A stretch of 64,000 nucleotides of DNA, from positions 3,498,016 through 3,562,015 of the forward strand of contig NC_037590.1 in assembly GCF_003073045.1 (NCBI RefSeq). Reading direction: 5' to 3'. Below are positions 1 to 13,052 of the stretch, piece by piece; position 1 is the first letter of the stretch; every line of letters begins with the position of its first letter. The DNA comes from Pomacea canaliculata. Taxonomy: Eukaryota; Mollusca; Gastropoda; Architaenioglossa; Ampullariidae. The translations under genes and the position numbers were made by a program. The notes beneath the pieces were generated by a model, which ran no database searches, was not told the DNA's origin, and saw only the letters and a list, made by a program, of their open reading frames with translations.

Positions 1-90
1 ATCCTGGAGAGAAAGTTGTCCTCAGTATTATTCAATCTGTTGCCGAGTGCCACAAGGCATGCAGGGACATGGCTCTGCTGGTGGTTTGCT
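1..90 (+). other. Possible 3' end of an exon cut by the window edge
   Basis: Frame 3 reads GEKVVLSIIQSVAECHKACR then DMALLVVC and a stop. The composition looks protein-like, but the stretch is too short to assign and has no visible upstream context. Confidence 0.15.
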
Positions 91-3000
91 AAACCTATGG
101 ATGTGGTCTGTCGCTGACCCCTCTGACCCCAAAGCCTATGCTTGGGTTCCAGCTTTTCCCTGAAGGACAGAGTTCAAGAACATGAACTGGTGTTCACGGT
201 CAGGTTGTCTGCCCGAGAAATGTCCTCGGTGACGAGAAATTGCTATGTAACAAGAAATGCAGTGTGTGATGAGAAATAGCGATGGGACGAGATGTGTGAA
301 TAATTCCAGCATTTGTAAGCGTGTCCGTGTCCATGTGCATACACATCAATGTACTACAGCAATGGCAATCGTGTTTCTCTTTAAAGCGCATTGACATGTT
401 TGTGATTGAGTAGGTGTCTGTGAGGATGGGTGTATACGTATTGTGCACTCTTATATGTGTCTATGTTTTATGTACTCGTGTCTGTACGCGTCTAAAATTC
501 TTCGTTATATGCGAATGTGTTTGTAGGTGTGCATATGTATATGCATATGTCTACGAGTCTGTTCATGTCTGTGTTTGTGTGTCTCCGTGTCTGTATGTCT
601 GTCGTGAGTTGGACATGTTCGTGTTCAAGAGTTTTTTCGTGAAATGAAGGAAGACCAGACACTTCCTGATCAACGCATGCGCAAACACGCACGTGCAGAC
701 GACGCTTGGTGCCATTTCTCAAATGTAGACTTTTTTTATCTAGTTATAGATGGATAGGATAAATAAAAATGATCCTTCCTCGCTGACGACCGCATTTTTT
801 TCACACTCTCTCTCTCTTCCCCGCTCGCTCGATGGAAGCCGACAGAGTTTCAAATGTTTTGTTTTAGGTCACGCATCGTCTGCTCAAAGTTGTTGGGAGA
901 CAATGTTTTCTACAACATTTTGTGGGCCTGTGCGGGCCAACATTTGTTGACATTTACTCATGTTGGCAGACTTGCAGAGAGTAAACATTAAATTTAAATA
1001 TTGCTTTTGTCAAGTTTAATATTTTTTCTTACAATTATCTTTTAAATAAAAGTATTTACTTATTCATTTGTGAATACATGTTACAGGCTCCTAGTTAGAA
1101 ACTTTTATCAGCATGACTTATTCGCACTGCAGAAGTTTTCTCACCTACAAAAGGCAAGAAGCCCCTTTGGTCCTATCACATTTCCTAGTCCTTTATACAT
1201 ATCATCCTGGGGCTGAAGTCATAGTAAAGAAGGAATTTACATCCATCTTTTCTGAAAGCATCTAACTGCAGTGTATCTATAATTTAATTTTTCATGATGA
1301 CCTGTGGCATGGCGGCTGGTGGAGTCCTTACAGAAGACTAGGGCATAGTTTTACTTCTTTACTAGTCTACAGCTAACCTTAGTGCATAGCAAGGAAAATA
1401 GAATGTGAAAAAACACCTTTCTTTCATCTGTTTTAATCCCACCAACACACTCCAACTTTCACATTTATTGACATTTCAAAGTTAAAGAATACCTCTCATA
1501 ATTTTAATACATGGCATAATTTTAATATATGGTATGTAATATAAAATTGTATCAGCTAAGTATGATTGTCACTGGTTAAATGGTTGTTCATTAATGGTAA
1601 TATCTTTCTGTCTTCTACATAGCTTCAGTAGGAATATAGTATAGATGAGTATAGATGCTCCAAATATGTTACATATGGCAAATTTTTGTCATAACTGTAA
1701 TAGTCAAATATAAATAATGATGTTTGAAGAATTTCTGTTTGTTCTTAAGCTATTTGTTTTTCACATTTCTTACAATGGCTGGAATTTACCGAATGCCACA
1801 TGTAAACCAGCAATGTTTGTACTAGTGTGTTCCATTTAAAGGTCTGCAAGCGACATCATCACAAGTATTAAGTTACACATAATGGAAAGTTCTAAATTGA
1901 CAATTTCAGGGGAAAGTGCGTTTAAGGAAATTGAAAAACATGAACATGAGAGATAGAAATGTACTCACAATGGATTTACACGAGGAACAGCAAATTTTAC
2001 AAGTTGGTGACAAGCAAATACAGGAGGTGTGTACACACCGTGTAATATATACATATTAGACAATGCAGATTATACAGGTTAGAGACACCCAGCGAGACAC
2101 CCATGATTCCCTCCTCCTTCCCACCCACATCCACAGCATCTTGATGACATTCCCACCTCCCAGACTTCCAAACTTCAGTCCACCTACATACAGACTTGTC
2201 GCCCACGAACTGTGGCTGGACCTCGCGACCTTTTTTGTGCTACCTGCCACTCTTCATTTCCTTCTCGCCAGCCTCGTTTCTAGCCGCTTCATTATCTTTG
2301 CCATTCTCAGTTACATCTCCTGCTGTCTGAGACCCGGATGGATGTGATGTGACGATGCGTGCAGTGATAAGCTCATCGTTGTGTACGGCCGGTCGGATGG
2401 CCGGCCTCTGCGTTCTAGCTGGTAGTCCCTCGAATTTCGGTCCATAATTTTGGTCCATCATTTCCTGTTAGTGGTCCATCCCGACAGGCGTCCAACGTTC
2501 ACTCGTCATCGGACGACGGATGACCCCCAGAGGTCAATTGTGGTCCTGCGCAGTCGATTCGTTGCTTAATGATGCCAGTCATTCCTCTGGGGTCATCTTG
2601 TTAACCTCGCTCCGAGTCCTGGTAGATACAAGCGGACAGACAGGCAGACTGACATATTGGTTGATTGACAGATTCACTCGCTGATGGATGGATGAGGTGA
2701 GTGAGTGACTTTGATACTTCCTCCAAAGGAGCTTCATTTATATTTAGAAAGGTACAGAAGCTCCAAAAGCACTTTTAATTTTCTTCTACCATAAAAGAAC
2801 TCATTTCCTCAAGAAAAGGATGCTGGCTGTCTAGCTTACGTGGTCTCTCCTTAGACCCTCGCAATCTGTCTGTCCTCCCAGAAATCTTCCAAATGGCTGC
2901 CAGACTGAACCCAGTTATAGAATCTTATCAGTGTTCCGATTAGCAATGGTCTTGGCACAAATTCAATAAAAGGGATAAACGAACCTAAAGAGTAATCTCC

Positions 3001-6000
3001 AATGTTTCAGATTCTATCTCCCCTTTCTCTTTCTCCATCTCTCTCTCTCAATCCTCTCTATCGTGATCTAACCTCTGGCAAGCTTTCTTGTGCACGTGGT
3101 TATAAATGTATGTTCTTTACTCTGTACATGTCTACATGTCAATGTCTGTAAATTATTCCACACACTGGGTATTTTGAACAAATTTTAAAGTCATTTATTT
3201 CTTTACACTCCCGGCTACTATTCTTCAGTACCGCTTTGTTTTCTCGTGACATAATTTGTTGTTTGTGTTTTTCTGTCTGGCATTTACAGAAAAAATTAGA
3301 AAAATGTCGGATAAGCACCGGCATACTCATGTGCCACGAATATTATACATAGTAAATCGTAATCTGATGTTGGAATAGATTGTTTGCAGATGACTTACAT
3401 CATGGCCGGTTGACTACTTTCAGTTGATGATATGAATGACGGATTCGCTCCTCGAATCTCGCGAGACGTGAGACTACAGAGCGAGAGAATGCGAGAATCC
3501 TCACCTGCCGAGCATTTCATTTGTCTTGGTTGTCGCTGTCGTCTTTGCTTCGAGTTCACTGATCGTGAGTGCATTTCAGTTTATCTTTTCAGCACATTGA
3601 CTCTCTTCTCCAGTGCCACTTGGGAAATTGAAAAATTCCAGACCTTGATGATTCGCATCTGCGATGTTTCGTGCAAGAATGAACTGTTAGAAACAATTTA
3701 TTGCGAGATTTTTCTGACCATTTCAATTAGTCTAGTTTTTTTCCCCTACACTTTTAGTGCATGTGTAATGGAGATGCTTAATATTAAAATTCTGTGATAT
3801 TATCTTTCGTCATATTATATTAGCTTAATTTTTTCTGCGGTATTCTCGCAAAATACAAGTGGTATGTATGGTGTGATCAGCTTGCTTTGTTTGGTCTGCT
3901 GTTCTTTATTCTCTTCCGCACGTGGAGAGAAGATATTTTATTTGGTCTGATAAATAGAACTCACAGGAGAGCAGAAGGAAAACATCTGTTCATCCTATAT
4001 TAAAATGAAAGTTCATCTCTAAATTAATGTAGCTAGCCATGTTTTAAAACTTAAGAGTTGTTGGAGAATAAAAACGTTCAGTCTTTCATGTTTCTTTTTC
4101 TTCTTGAATAATCGTGTTTGAGGTTCGGCTTCCTCAAAAGGGAAAAATAGAGACGACAATCCTTATAGAGGAAAGAAAGTTTATCTAAAAGAAAGTTTAC
4201 TGCTTTAGGAAGAAAAAGATCATGTGTGTCAGAGAGAAGAATTCGAGAGTTGTAGTTCAATCAATGTTGTTTGTTCGTCTGTCTTCCATCAGACAGCAAC
4301 ATCAACACTTTGTACGCCATGGAAACGAATATTATTATGTTTGAGTCACACACCAACTGTTATGCAGAACAGTCTTAAGCACCAGTTCTTGAAATATATC
4401 GGATAATATTATGAATACAAACATCAGAGACAGAATGCGGAAGATATAATACGGACGTCTGCTCGAGTACAGGACGCGGACAAAGAAGAGATGGACTGGA
4501 GCAAAGAGTCTGGAATCCTTGGTAGACCCTATTGTGTTGCTAGGCTTGATCCCCTGCACACATGGTTTCTAAGGGACCTCAGCAGCAGTCGGAGCTGTTT
4601 GAGTACACGTCTGCACAAACCTTTCTCCATTTTCTGAGCTAACACCTTCTTTGTCCGCCAGCCCGTGGTCCTCCGTATTGGGGAGGTGTAGGTGTCTGAC
4701 CCAGTGATTCCAGACTGCATTGTCTTGTGATTTCTGTGTGTATGAGCACTGAGGAGGGTGTCTAAGTCGGCCAGTAGTTCAGTGTAGTGAGTCTGAACAT
4801 CTTCGATTGCAATTTTAATGACAAGAAAAAGCTCTTTAATTCCAACCACACACAAAAACTATATAATCCTTTATTTCTGTCACGTGCTGTCATCTTCCAC
4901 TTAAAGCACAACGGTCTTCCAGTCGACTCATCTGCACTCTAGAATAAATTCTATAAGAAGAATGCGAGTGTTTCTGTGATTGAGACTGATAGTGTCTGTG
5001 ACAATCATGTAAAGATAGTTTGAGAAGAACGTTCAATCAATAGTCTCAAGAATAGTTGTCCTCCAGCTACTTCATTCAGTAACACGACTTTCAGCCTGTT
5101 GAAGCCAAATGTACCAGAATAATCATCGTGGAACAAAATACAGCTTTGAGTAAAAAATAGCTCACTTTTCTTTATGAACACTCACTCATACACTCTTTCT
5201 CTCTCACACAGACACCCACACGCATGTGGACACGCACGCAAACGGGATAAATGCAAAATCAGAGAGATCGGAGATGGAGAAACGACAGAGAAGGACACAA
5301 AGGTCAGCTTGGAAACTGTCAAGAAGGAAGCACAAGAAGATTTTCATGGGAAGATCGGCAATGTAGGCTAAAGACCTTCTCAGACAACTTTTCTCGGGAC
5401 TTGGAGACGGCCGTTGGTGCACTTTCCTGGAGAGAATCACTGCGAAGCACTCTCTTTGCTCTGTGAATTTGTCATTTTTCTCCCTACCTCCTCCCCACTC
5501 CCCTGTGCATGGCGTGCTTTTTCTGTGGAGCCGCAAATTGCTTGAGGATTGTTTACCTGCCGCCGTGACCCCATCAAAGGCGAGTGCGCTCTGTGCTGGG
5601 ACCCTGCGTCTGACTCCCCGATGGTCCTGTCCAGCGGTGTTTCTTGGCCCTGGTCAGTCTACTTTTCAAACTGGCACAGATTAATTAATGCCCGAGCTTT
5701 TTTTCTCTCGCTCGTTCCTCACTCTCTCTTTCGTTCCTCTCTCTATCTCTCTTCGTACATGCTTACTCTTCGGTGATATCGCTTGCTGTCCTATTATTCA
5801 TCATCACACTGCCGACTCGTGTTCACATGTGTGAAAAGACAAGTTCAGTAAAAGTGATGATGTGTATTTCAATACACTAGGTCACTGGTAAAACAATCTG
5901 GACGACGGAAAAACGGACTGGTGACTAATTTTGACTTGACCTGCAGACGTTTCTCAGCGTCTACAACCATCTGGTGAGGTCTTTAACCACTATCCTGTAG

Positions 6001-9000
6001 CTCTGTGGAAATTCCTACGGTTCAAAGAGAATGAATACATACAACATAAGCATTTTTTGCTTATGTTTGAATGATATACTTTTATAGGTATAAATTAAAT
6101 ATAATACAAGTGTGTAGAAATGGTATATTTTGTCTAATACGTAAAGTAAACGTGACTATAAATAGATATCTGATACTCTCCCTTCTCCCACAGGAGTACA
6201 GTCTGTGGACCTTTCACCCCGTTCCCCACCTACTACTGTCCGACCATTGACTAAATCTCCAAAGGGAAAGAACTGCAATCTGTGCGAACAAAGGGACAGA
6301 ACTGTCCTATAACTTGACATGAGCCCACCAATAACAACAATTTTGGCTCAGTGAGGGTTGTTAATCGTGACATCTTCATGAAGACAATCTGAGAGACAAA
6401 CAGTCCAGGAGAGTAGGAGGCAGAGCGGGTGTATTAAACAGTTGAGTCGGTGGTAGTTCCACTTAATTTATTTTTTGTTAGATGATTGAGGCACTCTGAA
6501 ACTAGCTGGCAGGTGAGTCCTTACATCGACACTTCTTTTTGAGCATAGCTACTGATTGCTGGGAAAAAATATGTTAGCACCTGTATCTGTGGATTCAATG
6601 CCATCGCCTTCAGACCCCATATCTACTTTACTCGGAAGAGGTATATAAATTAGACACATAGCCACTAATGTACAGTGTACTTCGTGTTCCACAGAAGAAA
6701 TCGACAGAAAATGGACAAGTCCTCTCAAGGCTCAGATACCAAGAAAGCGATCCCCTAATTAAACTTGTTAGCTGTTCAATAAGCTCATCTGTAGAACAAT
6801 CTGTTGTGTGTATCAAATGTGGACTGACAATCATTACACCAGATACGGACAAACATGCCTTGTCTGGACAGGATGTCTTTCGACCTTTTCAACAGACTGT
6901 CTCATTATCTTTCTTGTCATAAACTTTCGTGATTATCCGGAAACAACATCAGACAACGGTGGGAATAGCCCTGACCGTCAAGAAACCCATGAAATAATCC
7001 GACTCTGAGCGAATATTGCAAGAAATCTTCAAACCATGAAGAAAGTAGGTTCTGGGGGCTGCGGCTGTTTACTTAGAAAGCTCCGTCTCTTTGCTCAGTT
7101 AATGACAATATCGATGACTGGACTTTGGGTGAAGAGCACATTCACATCCCTACATGGTCATCTTCTCGGATCTCTCTTCAAAATATTCTGGTTGAGGAGG
7201 TGCACTGCCTGGTTATGGTTCTGTTTATACTTAGAAAGAGGAAATAGTGGGGCGATGAGATGGGTATCTGGTGATGTGTGTGTTTGTCTATGTGTAGATG
7301 TTTGTGTATCTACGTAAGAGAGATTTGATACATTTCTTATCTTTATCTAGTATTATGCCCTGCCCGTCACCCTCCTTGTCCCACCCAACTCTCAAAAAGC
7401 ATCCATCCGACTAAACGTTCTTCAACTCCAACCTAATTCTATTACAAGCAGCCAGTCGAGAAAATTCCAAGATGTTTTCGCCTCAGAGTGGGATTTACTT
7501 TTCTCAAAGATGCTGAGGTTGCAGTCAAGTCCTGTACTCAAGGCCTGGGAGTGATATATTTGTCTCTTTTCCTCTCCTCCCTTCTTTTTTGTATATCCTC
7601 TGGGGTACATTCGATGCGTGTGTGGCTCCTCATCACTTTCTCCTTGTTCCTGTGAGTGACACGTGATCGGCTGTGCCACGTGTGGTCTGCAGCAGCAGCC
7701 GCCACCTGAGTGTCCTCGCCTCCCCTTGACACAAGACAGAAGGAAGCAGCGGGGCACCACAGAGAAGAATGGATATAGAGTGTGATACATCACGGAGGAG
7801 GGATGGATATGGAGTACGACACACCACAGACCAGACCATAGACCTGTAAAGGGGATCTTAGCGGAATGCAAGACAGTGGAAGGAATGATATATGATCCTC
7901 CACCCCTATTTCTCCAACTCTTGCTCAGGCTAGTGTTCCAGACATATTGAGATATTGTCCTGGTGGGTGTTAACATTGTGAACACAGTGGACTACCAGAC
8001 CAGGTCGGGTGTGAGCTACACAGAAACTTACTCTCACCAATGAAGCTGTGTCGTCTGCAAGCCCAAACTGTGATGTACAGACTGAAAGACACCATTTTAA
8101 ACAAGTTTATTGACAGACCCTCATTCACTGAGACTGTCTTGCAGTCACTTCCATCTAAACCACAAAGATCGGGGTGTCTGTAATGACGGGTGCGAATGTG
8201 ATGCTCAGTAGTCAGAAGTCTTGCTGTTCACACAAGAGTTGACCAGCAAAGTTTATAAGAAAACAAGTTTATGTCCGGCTTGATACAGCACTGTCATCTG
8301 TTTCTTTCATCTGAGTCCTTAATCCGTATAAATCCATCACCCGATAGGTCACGGGATGCTATCGTGTTGTGGAAATCTTGTTATTTATTAGAATAATCAG
8401 CAAAGAGATATAGAGATAAAGAAAGAGGAAAAAGAAAAGTGACGGAGCAAAAAAAAAAAAGAGTGATGAGGAAAGAGAAAAAAACGAAAAAAGACAGTAA
8501 AAAGAGAATAAAAATAAAATAGAAAAATAAAGACTAGAAGTTGGGGAAAAAATGGTCAGCTGAGAGACTCAACACCTCTACAGACGTCTCGGTTGTACAG
8601 GATTATTTCCGCACAAACTTGAAGCAGACGAATGCCGATCTGCCTCGACTCCCTCACGAACTCGCCGACCCCAACTTTTTTTGAGCAAACAGGACGTGAA
8701 CCTGAAGCACAACATGGGAGCCCGGCTCTCACCTCCATTTACCTCAGGTCTCCGGTGGTGAGAAGTGTTCACCGTTGACACGTCCGTTAAAGCCTCGCGT
8801 GACTGCTGACGACTCGCGGAGGTCCTTGTCTCAAGTGGTCGAGGATTTCCTAAATGGCTTAATGCATCTCTAACCCTCCTCCACCCCTTCTTTGACGAAA
8901 GCCTTGAATAGGCTAACACGATAACTGCCGCCCAAGACCGACTGAATCCCTTGAAGTCGGCAAAATGACTCCATCATGGCGGACAGAAAACCTTTCGGCG

Positions 9001-12000
9001 AGCGGCGTGCGGCCGTTCAAAAGAAGTCCCACCCTTTCTTTGCGGGTTAGTGTGGTTCTCCTGTCCATCGACACGTCTTGAGTGACTGTAAGCTGATTGC
9101 ATTATTCTTATAAAGCCCTCTCCCAGCTCAAAGAGGACTGACATCTTTCTGGTCCTTGTGTGGGGAGCAGCTATCCTGGCCCACTGTTGATAGTTTTAGT
9201 TTTATTTATCATATTCCTGTCCTCCCCTCTCCTTCCTAATCACTTTTACTTATTTACATCTCCATTTACATAAAGCAAGAAATTGTTTTCTAGTTGTATA
9301 TTAAACTAAGCGATTTGTCAAACTGAAGTTAATTTTAAAACTAATTTTAATTTGATTCCTCGTTTTTACATCTTCTGAAGTCCTTGATCTTCTCCCAAAT
9401 GTGTCCACCCTGTGTGAAGGGATGGCACCAGTCTATGTAAGCTGTATTTAAGACATTTTGTTATTTTTCCCATGATACCTGTTTGCTTTATTTGATTAAA
9501 ATATATTAAAACATTTAATTATTACTGATTTACGTCCTACAGTAAGAGAATGAGGTCGGAGTGGATCCATAATCACTTACATCATACGGGTCCAACCTAA
9601 CGCATGCGCAGCACTGGTCTGGGTAGATGGTGCTTCCAAGAGATAGTTTACAATACCGAGCTGCTGACCACTAGCTACTTGTGGATGATGGACAGGGAAT
9701 AGACGACTTCAACAATGTCGCCCATTTTGCTTTCCTTCCTGTCCATAATCTTCTTTGAAGTAGTCTTCCACTCGAGGGAGAAGGGTCGCAAAGCTCTGAT
9801 TACTTTTTGGCACATTAGCTATGCAAATGAGGTCTGAAGGTCCACGTCTGTGACTGCTGCAGTATATCTAAAGTCTGCCCAGTGCCAGGTTGTCTCTGGA
9901 GATATTAAATTGTCATGACCCCGAGTCTTTGGGGACTGTTTTTGGAGTATCTACAGAGGACTTAGCATGGACCGGTTTGTATCTACCGGGCGTGAAGTGC
10001 CTTTCAAACGCCTTCTGATCTCCGACCTCCAGGGAGGGCAACACCTCGCAGACTGATGTGCTGACAGATTCCAGAAAAATATCCTGTGGGGACCAAAGGA
10101 CTATAAGAGGAGATAACTGCAGCAGAGAGGATGGTCTGCACGAAGTCCTCGCGAAAGTCTCGATATGTTATTAGCAGGAACATCTCTGTTGTTGACAATA
10201 AATTCAAAATACTTTGCAAAATATACATCTAGGAGATTTGTTAAGCCAGCCATGCTGAGAACCAGTCACGGCCTCCCATCAATGCAGCCAAAGAGTTGAT
10301 GTCCAGTTAAAAAAAAAGCACAACCTATTTTTCTCCATAACGGATTCAAAATATAGTTCTTAATCTTCTTTTAATAGATAAAAATATTTACATTGTCAGT
10401 GAGGGTTTTGTTAAAAACGAACCCACATCCCCACATCCGGCTTATACATCACAAACAGAAACACTAGTTTCACTGATGACAGAAAAATGTGACTGGTTGT
10501 TGTCACTGGACACTAATGAAAACGAAACTTTTCATCGACCAGTTGAAACTTCAACAACACAAAGACAACGCCGTCAGCAAGTGTTTTTATTTACTGATAT
10601 CGTGTCATATTTTCACACAATTTAGAGTATGATTTGTTTCTTGTGGTTTGTGAGGTATCCAGTTTCTTCAATAAAGCAGAAAGCGCTGCTCAGGTTAATT
10701 ACACGGATTCCACTGCCATCTGTCTCGGTGTTCTCTACAGTAGAGCCTGAGTGTAATGTCTGTGTGTCTTGCTCTTCAGTCTACATATTGAGCGACCTCC
10801 ATTGCTCTCTGGCACTCCATCCATCACTAGACTATGAAACCACAAGAGCAATTCTTTAGTTGTTAATTTGGGAAATGGAGAAAATGAGTAGGTGTGTGTA
10901 AACAGTCTTGCGGGGTCAAGAAGGAATGTGTTAACCCAGTCACATACTCAAACAACAGACCGACACACAACCGTTCAGATAAGTTAGTCTGTGATTGACT
11001 CACTTGTAGAACCCTACTTCTGCTTCACCTCACTGCAACAATCTGTTGGGGGAGGGGACAAGAACTGGGTTAAAGACCTTGGTGTCTGGATCAGTCCTTC
11101 CCTGTGTAAACACAAATTAGTTCTGTCTTTCTTGTTGCCTTCCTACAACTCTGTAAGTGTGTTAGCAGTCGCTCACATCTTTATCAAAGTACTGATCCCA
11201 AATTCTTCTCTCTAATTGCCACCTCGCGCTGACAAAAGTTTACTGAGTTGTCAAAAAAAATCATTTGATGATAGTGATGACTGTCACTTACAATTCTACA
11301 TTTTTGCTTGTTTTCATTGTACTTGGTGAACGCAAGAAGTTGGACGCCCTGAACTTTGAACTTCCTTTCTTTCATTCTGTAAGTTTGAAGCCCAGTTGAT
11401 TATATTGACTATTCTTGGGATCATGCAAAAGAACCAGCTGATGAACTCTACACCCCGCCTTCATCTTGTCCCTTTAGAGCGTGAGCAAGAGCAAACAGTG
11501 AAGGAAAAAAAGTGTATTTCTGAAGTTTGAGGCAATAAAAGTAAAACATGGTCTCATTGGGAACTTGAAGCCACAAGATGGAAAAAACTAATTATTTGAA
11601 GACTGGTTAAATCTCTTTTTATATGTATTTACAAACGGGTGTCACTAGGCGCTGGTGACCCATTCTACATCGTGCTTTTCTTACAAAATTGTGGGTGTTC
11701 TCCAGTTTAAGTTCATCGTAAGCCGACATAGTCGCCGTCAGCCAGTCTAAGCACCCTGCAGGATTTTTCTCGAAAAGTTTATTCGTCCCAAGGGACTGCA
11801 GGAAGGTGTAGGCACAGAAAATAACTGACCCTCGCCATTTTTCTCTCAATCAACACGCAGTTGAGATAACGAGTGACGGAGCCAAGACATTGCCAGAAGT
11901 GATAACCTCGAGGTGACAATGTGGTTGTAGTTGTGGTCTCTGTGCAACCGATTCTATTTGATAATATATTTATATATATTCTACACTTCTCTGATTTTTC

Positions 12001-12668
12001 AAAGATAATTGCAGATGAACCAAAAAATATGCCGGAGGTCGTGCTTTTTGCTCAGAATGCAATTGCTGTTATTACTATGACAGTAAGATATCCAAGTTTC
12101 ACTGTTTGAATGAGGGTGGTAGAAGTATGGAATGGAGTGAGGGCAAAATGGGATTGTTTTTTTAAAGATTAATCAGCTGACAGTCACAGAATGTGGATAA
12201 TCTTTTTCTCCACTGATAATGCTGTTCCAGTAAAAGTAGCAAATAAGTGTCTTTAAGATTGGTAAGAAAGAAATCAGAGAGGAGAGGTGTAGGTGAGGTC
12301 AGCAAAAGGGTTAAAAAAAACATGAGAAGGAGTGAATGTCGCTGGTGTTGCTGTTGTACAAAGATAAAAGCCGCTCGGTGCACCAGGAGCCAACTTTCCA
12401 GTCAGTGTACCAGTGGAGGTTGATAAGCAAGTAATTAATTTGTGGACGAGGAGCTGGCAACTTGACGAGCTGTCGGTGTCACGTGTTCGGTTCCTTGCTG
12501 TGACCTTTGGTTTATTTTCTGTGTTGTGGCTGGCTACAGGCTACACCTTGCTTACCTGTACAACCGTGTGCTTGACATCAGAGTTTGTGTTGACAGAGCG
12601 AGGACCGCCGTCAGTGTCTCGACCTCAACACCGATACTCAGCTGAACTTAAATGTACATTGGTAGACC
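91..12668. other. Gene-free 5' region
   Basis: No convincing exon was found on either strand. The longest frames (minus 7422-7985, 187 aa; minus 4529-4855, 108 aa) have no recognisable domain. What is visible is T/A-rich DNA, CT-rich tracts near 3030 and 5700, GT-rich DNA at 414-620 and the purine tract at 8.4 kb. It may be intergenic, or the intron of a gene outside the window. Confidence 0.6.
8401..8540 (+). repeat. Purine-rich (A/G) low-complexity tract
   Basis: Nearly all A and G for about 140 bp, including a run of 12 A, in the gene-free 5' part of the window. Confidence 0.85.
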
Positions 12669-13013
12669 GTCAGCTTCACTGTTGTGTGTCATCAACTTCA
12701 CTGTAGTGCCTCATCAGGTTCACTGTAGTGTGTCATCAGATTCACTGCAGTGTGTCATCAGATTCACCGTCAGCTTCACTGTAGTGTGTCATCCGATTCA
12801 CCGTCAGCTTCACTGTAGTGTGTCATCAGATTCACTGTAGTGTGTCATCAGCTTCACTGTAGTGCCTCATCAGCTTCACCGTCACCTTCACTGTAGTGTG
12901 TCATCAGATTCACTGTAGTGTGTCATCAGCTTCACTGTAGTGCCTCATCAGTTTCACCATCAGCTTCACTGTAGTGTGTCATCAGCTTCACTGTAGTGTG
13001 TCGTCATCTTCAC
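12669..13013 (+). repeat. 22-bp tandem repeat array upstream of cadherin copy 1
   Basis: The unit is close to agcttcactgtagtgtgtca plus tc, with about 13 copies. Some units are lengthened to 34 bp by an extra 12-bp piece (agcttcaccgtc). The array ends about 40 bp before the cadherin start codon, so it lies in the promoter or 5' untranslated region. The open frame over part of it is a by-product of the repeat. Confidence 0.85.
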
Positions 13014-13052
13014 GTTGAAAGACGTCGGCTTTACGTTCAGTGCAGCAGAGAG

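Noticed and set aside
414-647. 77-codon frame rich in Cys/Val/Tyr
   Set aside because: It is a translation of a GT-rich low-complexity tract.
7422-7985. 187-codon minus-strand open frame
   Set aside because: Composition looks like translated non-coding DNA (Cys/His/Arg clusters), no domain was recognised, and there are no flanking splice sites that make a consistent gene.
12652-12840. 62-codon frame with repeated Cys/Ser/Val pattern
   Set aside because: It is produced by the 22-bp tandem repeat; not a protein.
12669-13013. Regularly spaced repeat considered as a CRISPR array
   Set aside because: The units are contiguous without unique spacers, and the DNA is animal nuclear; it is a minisatellite.
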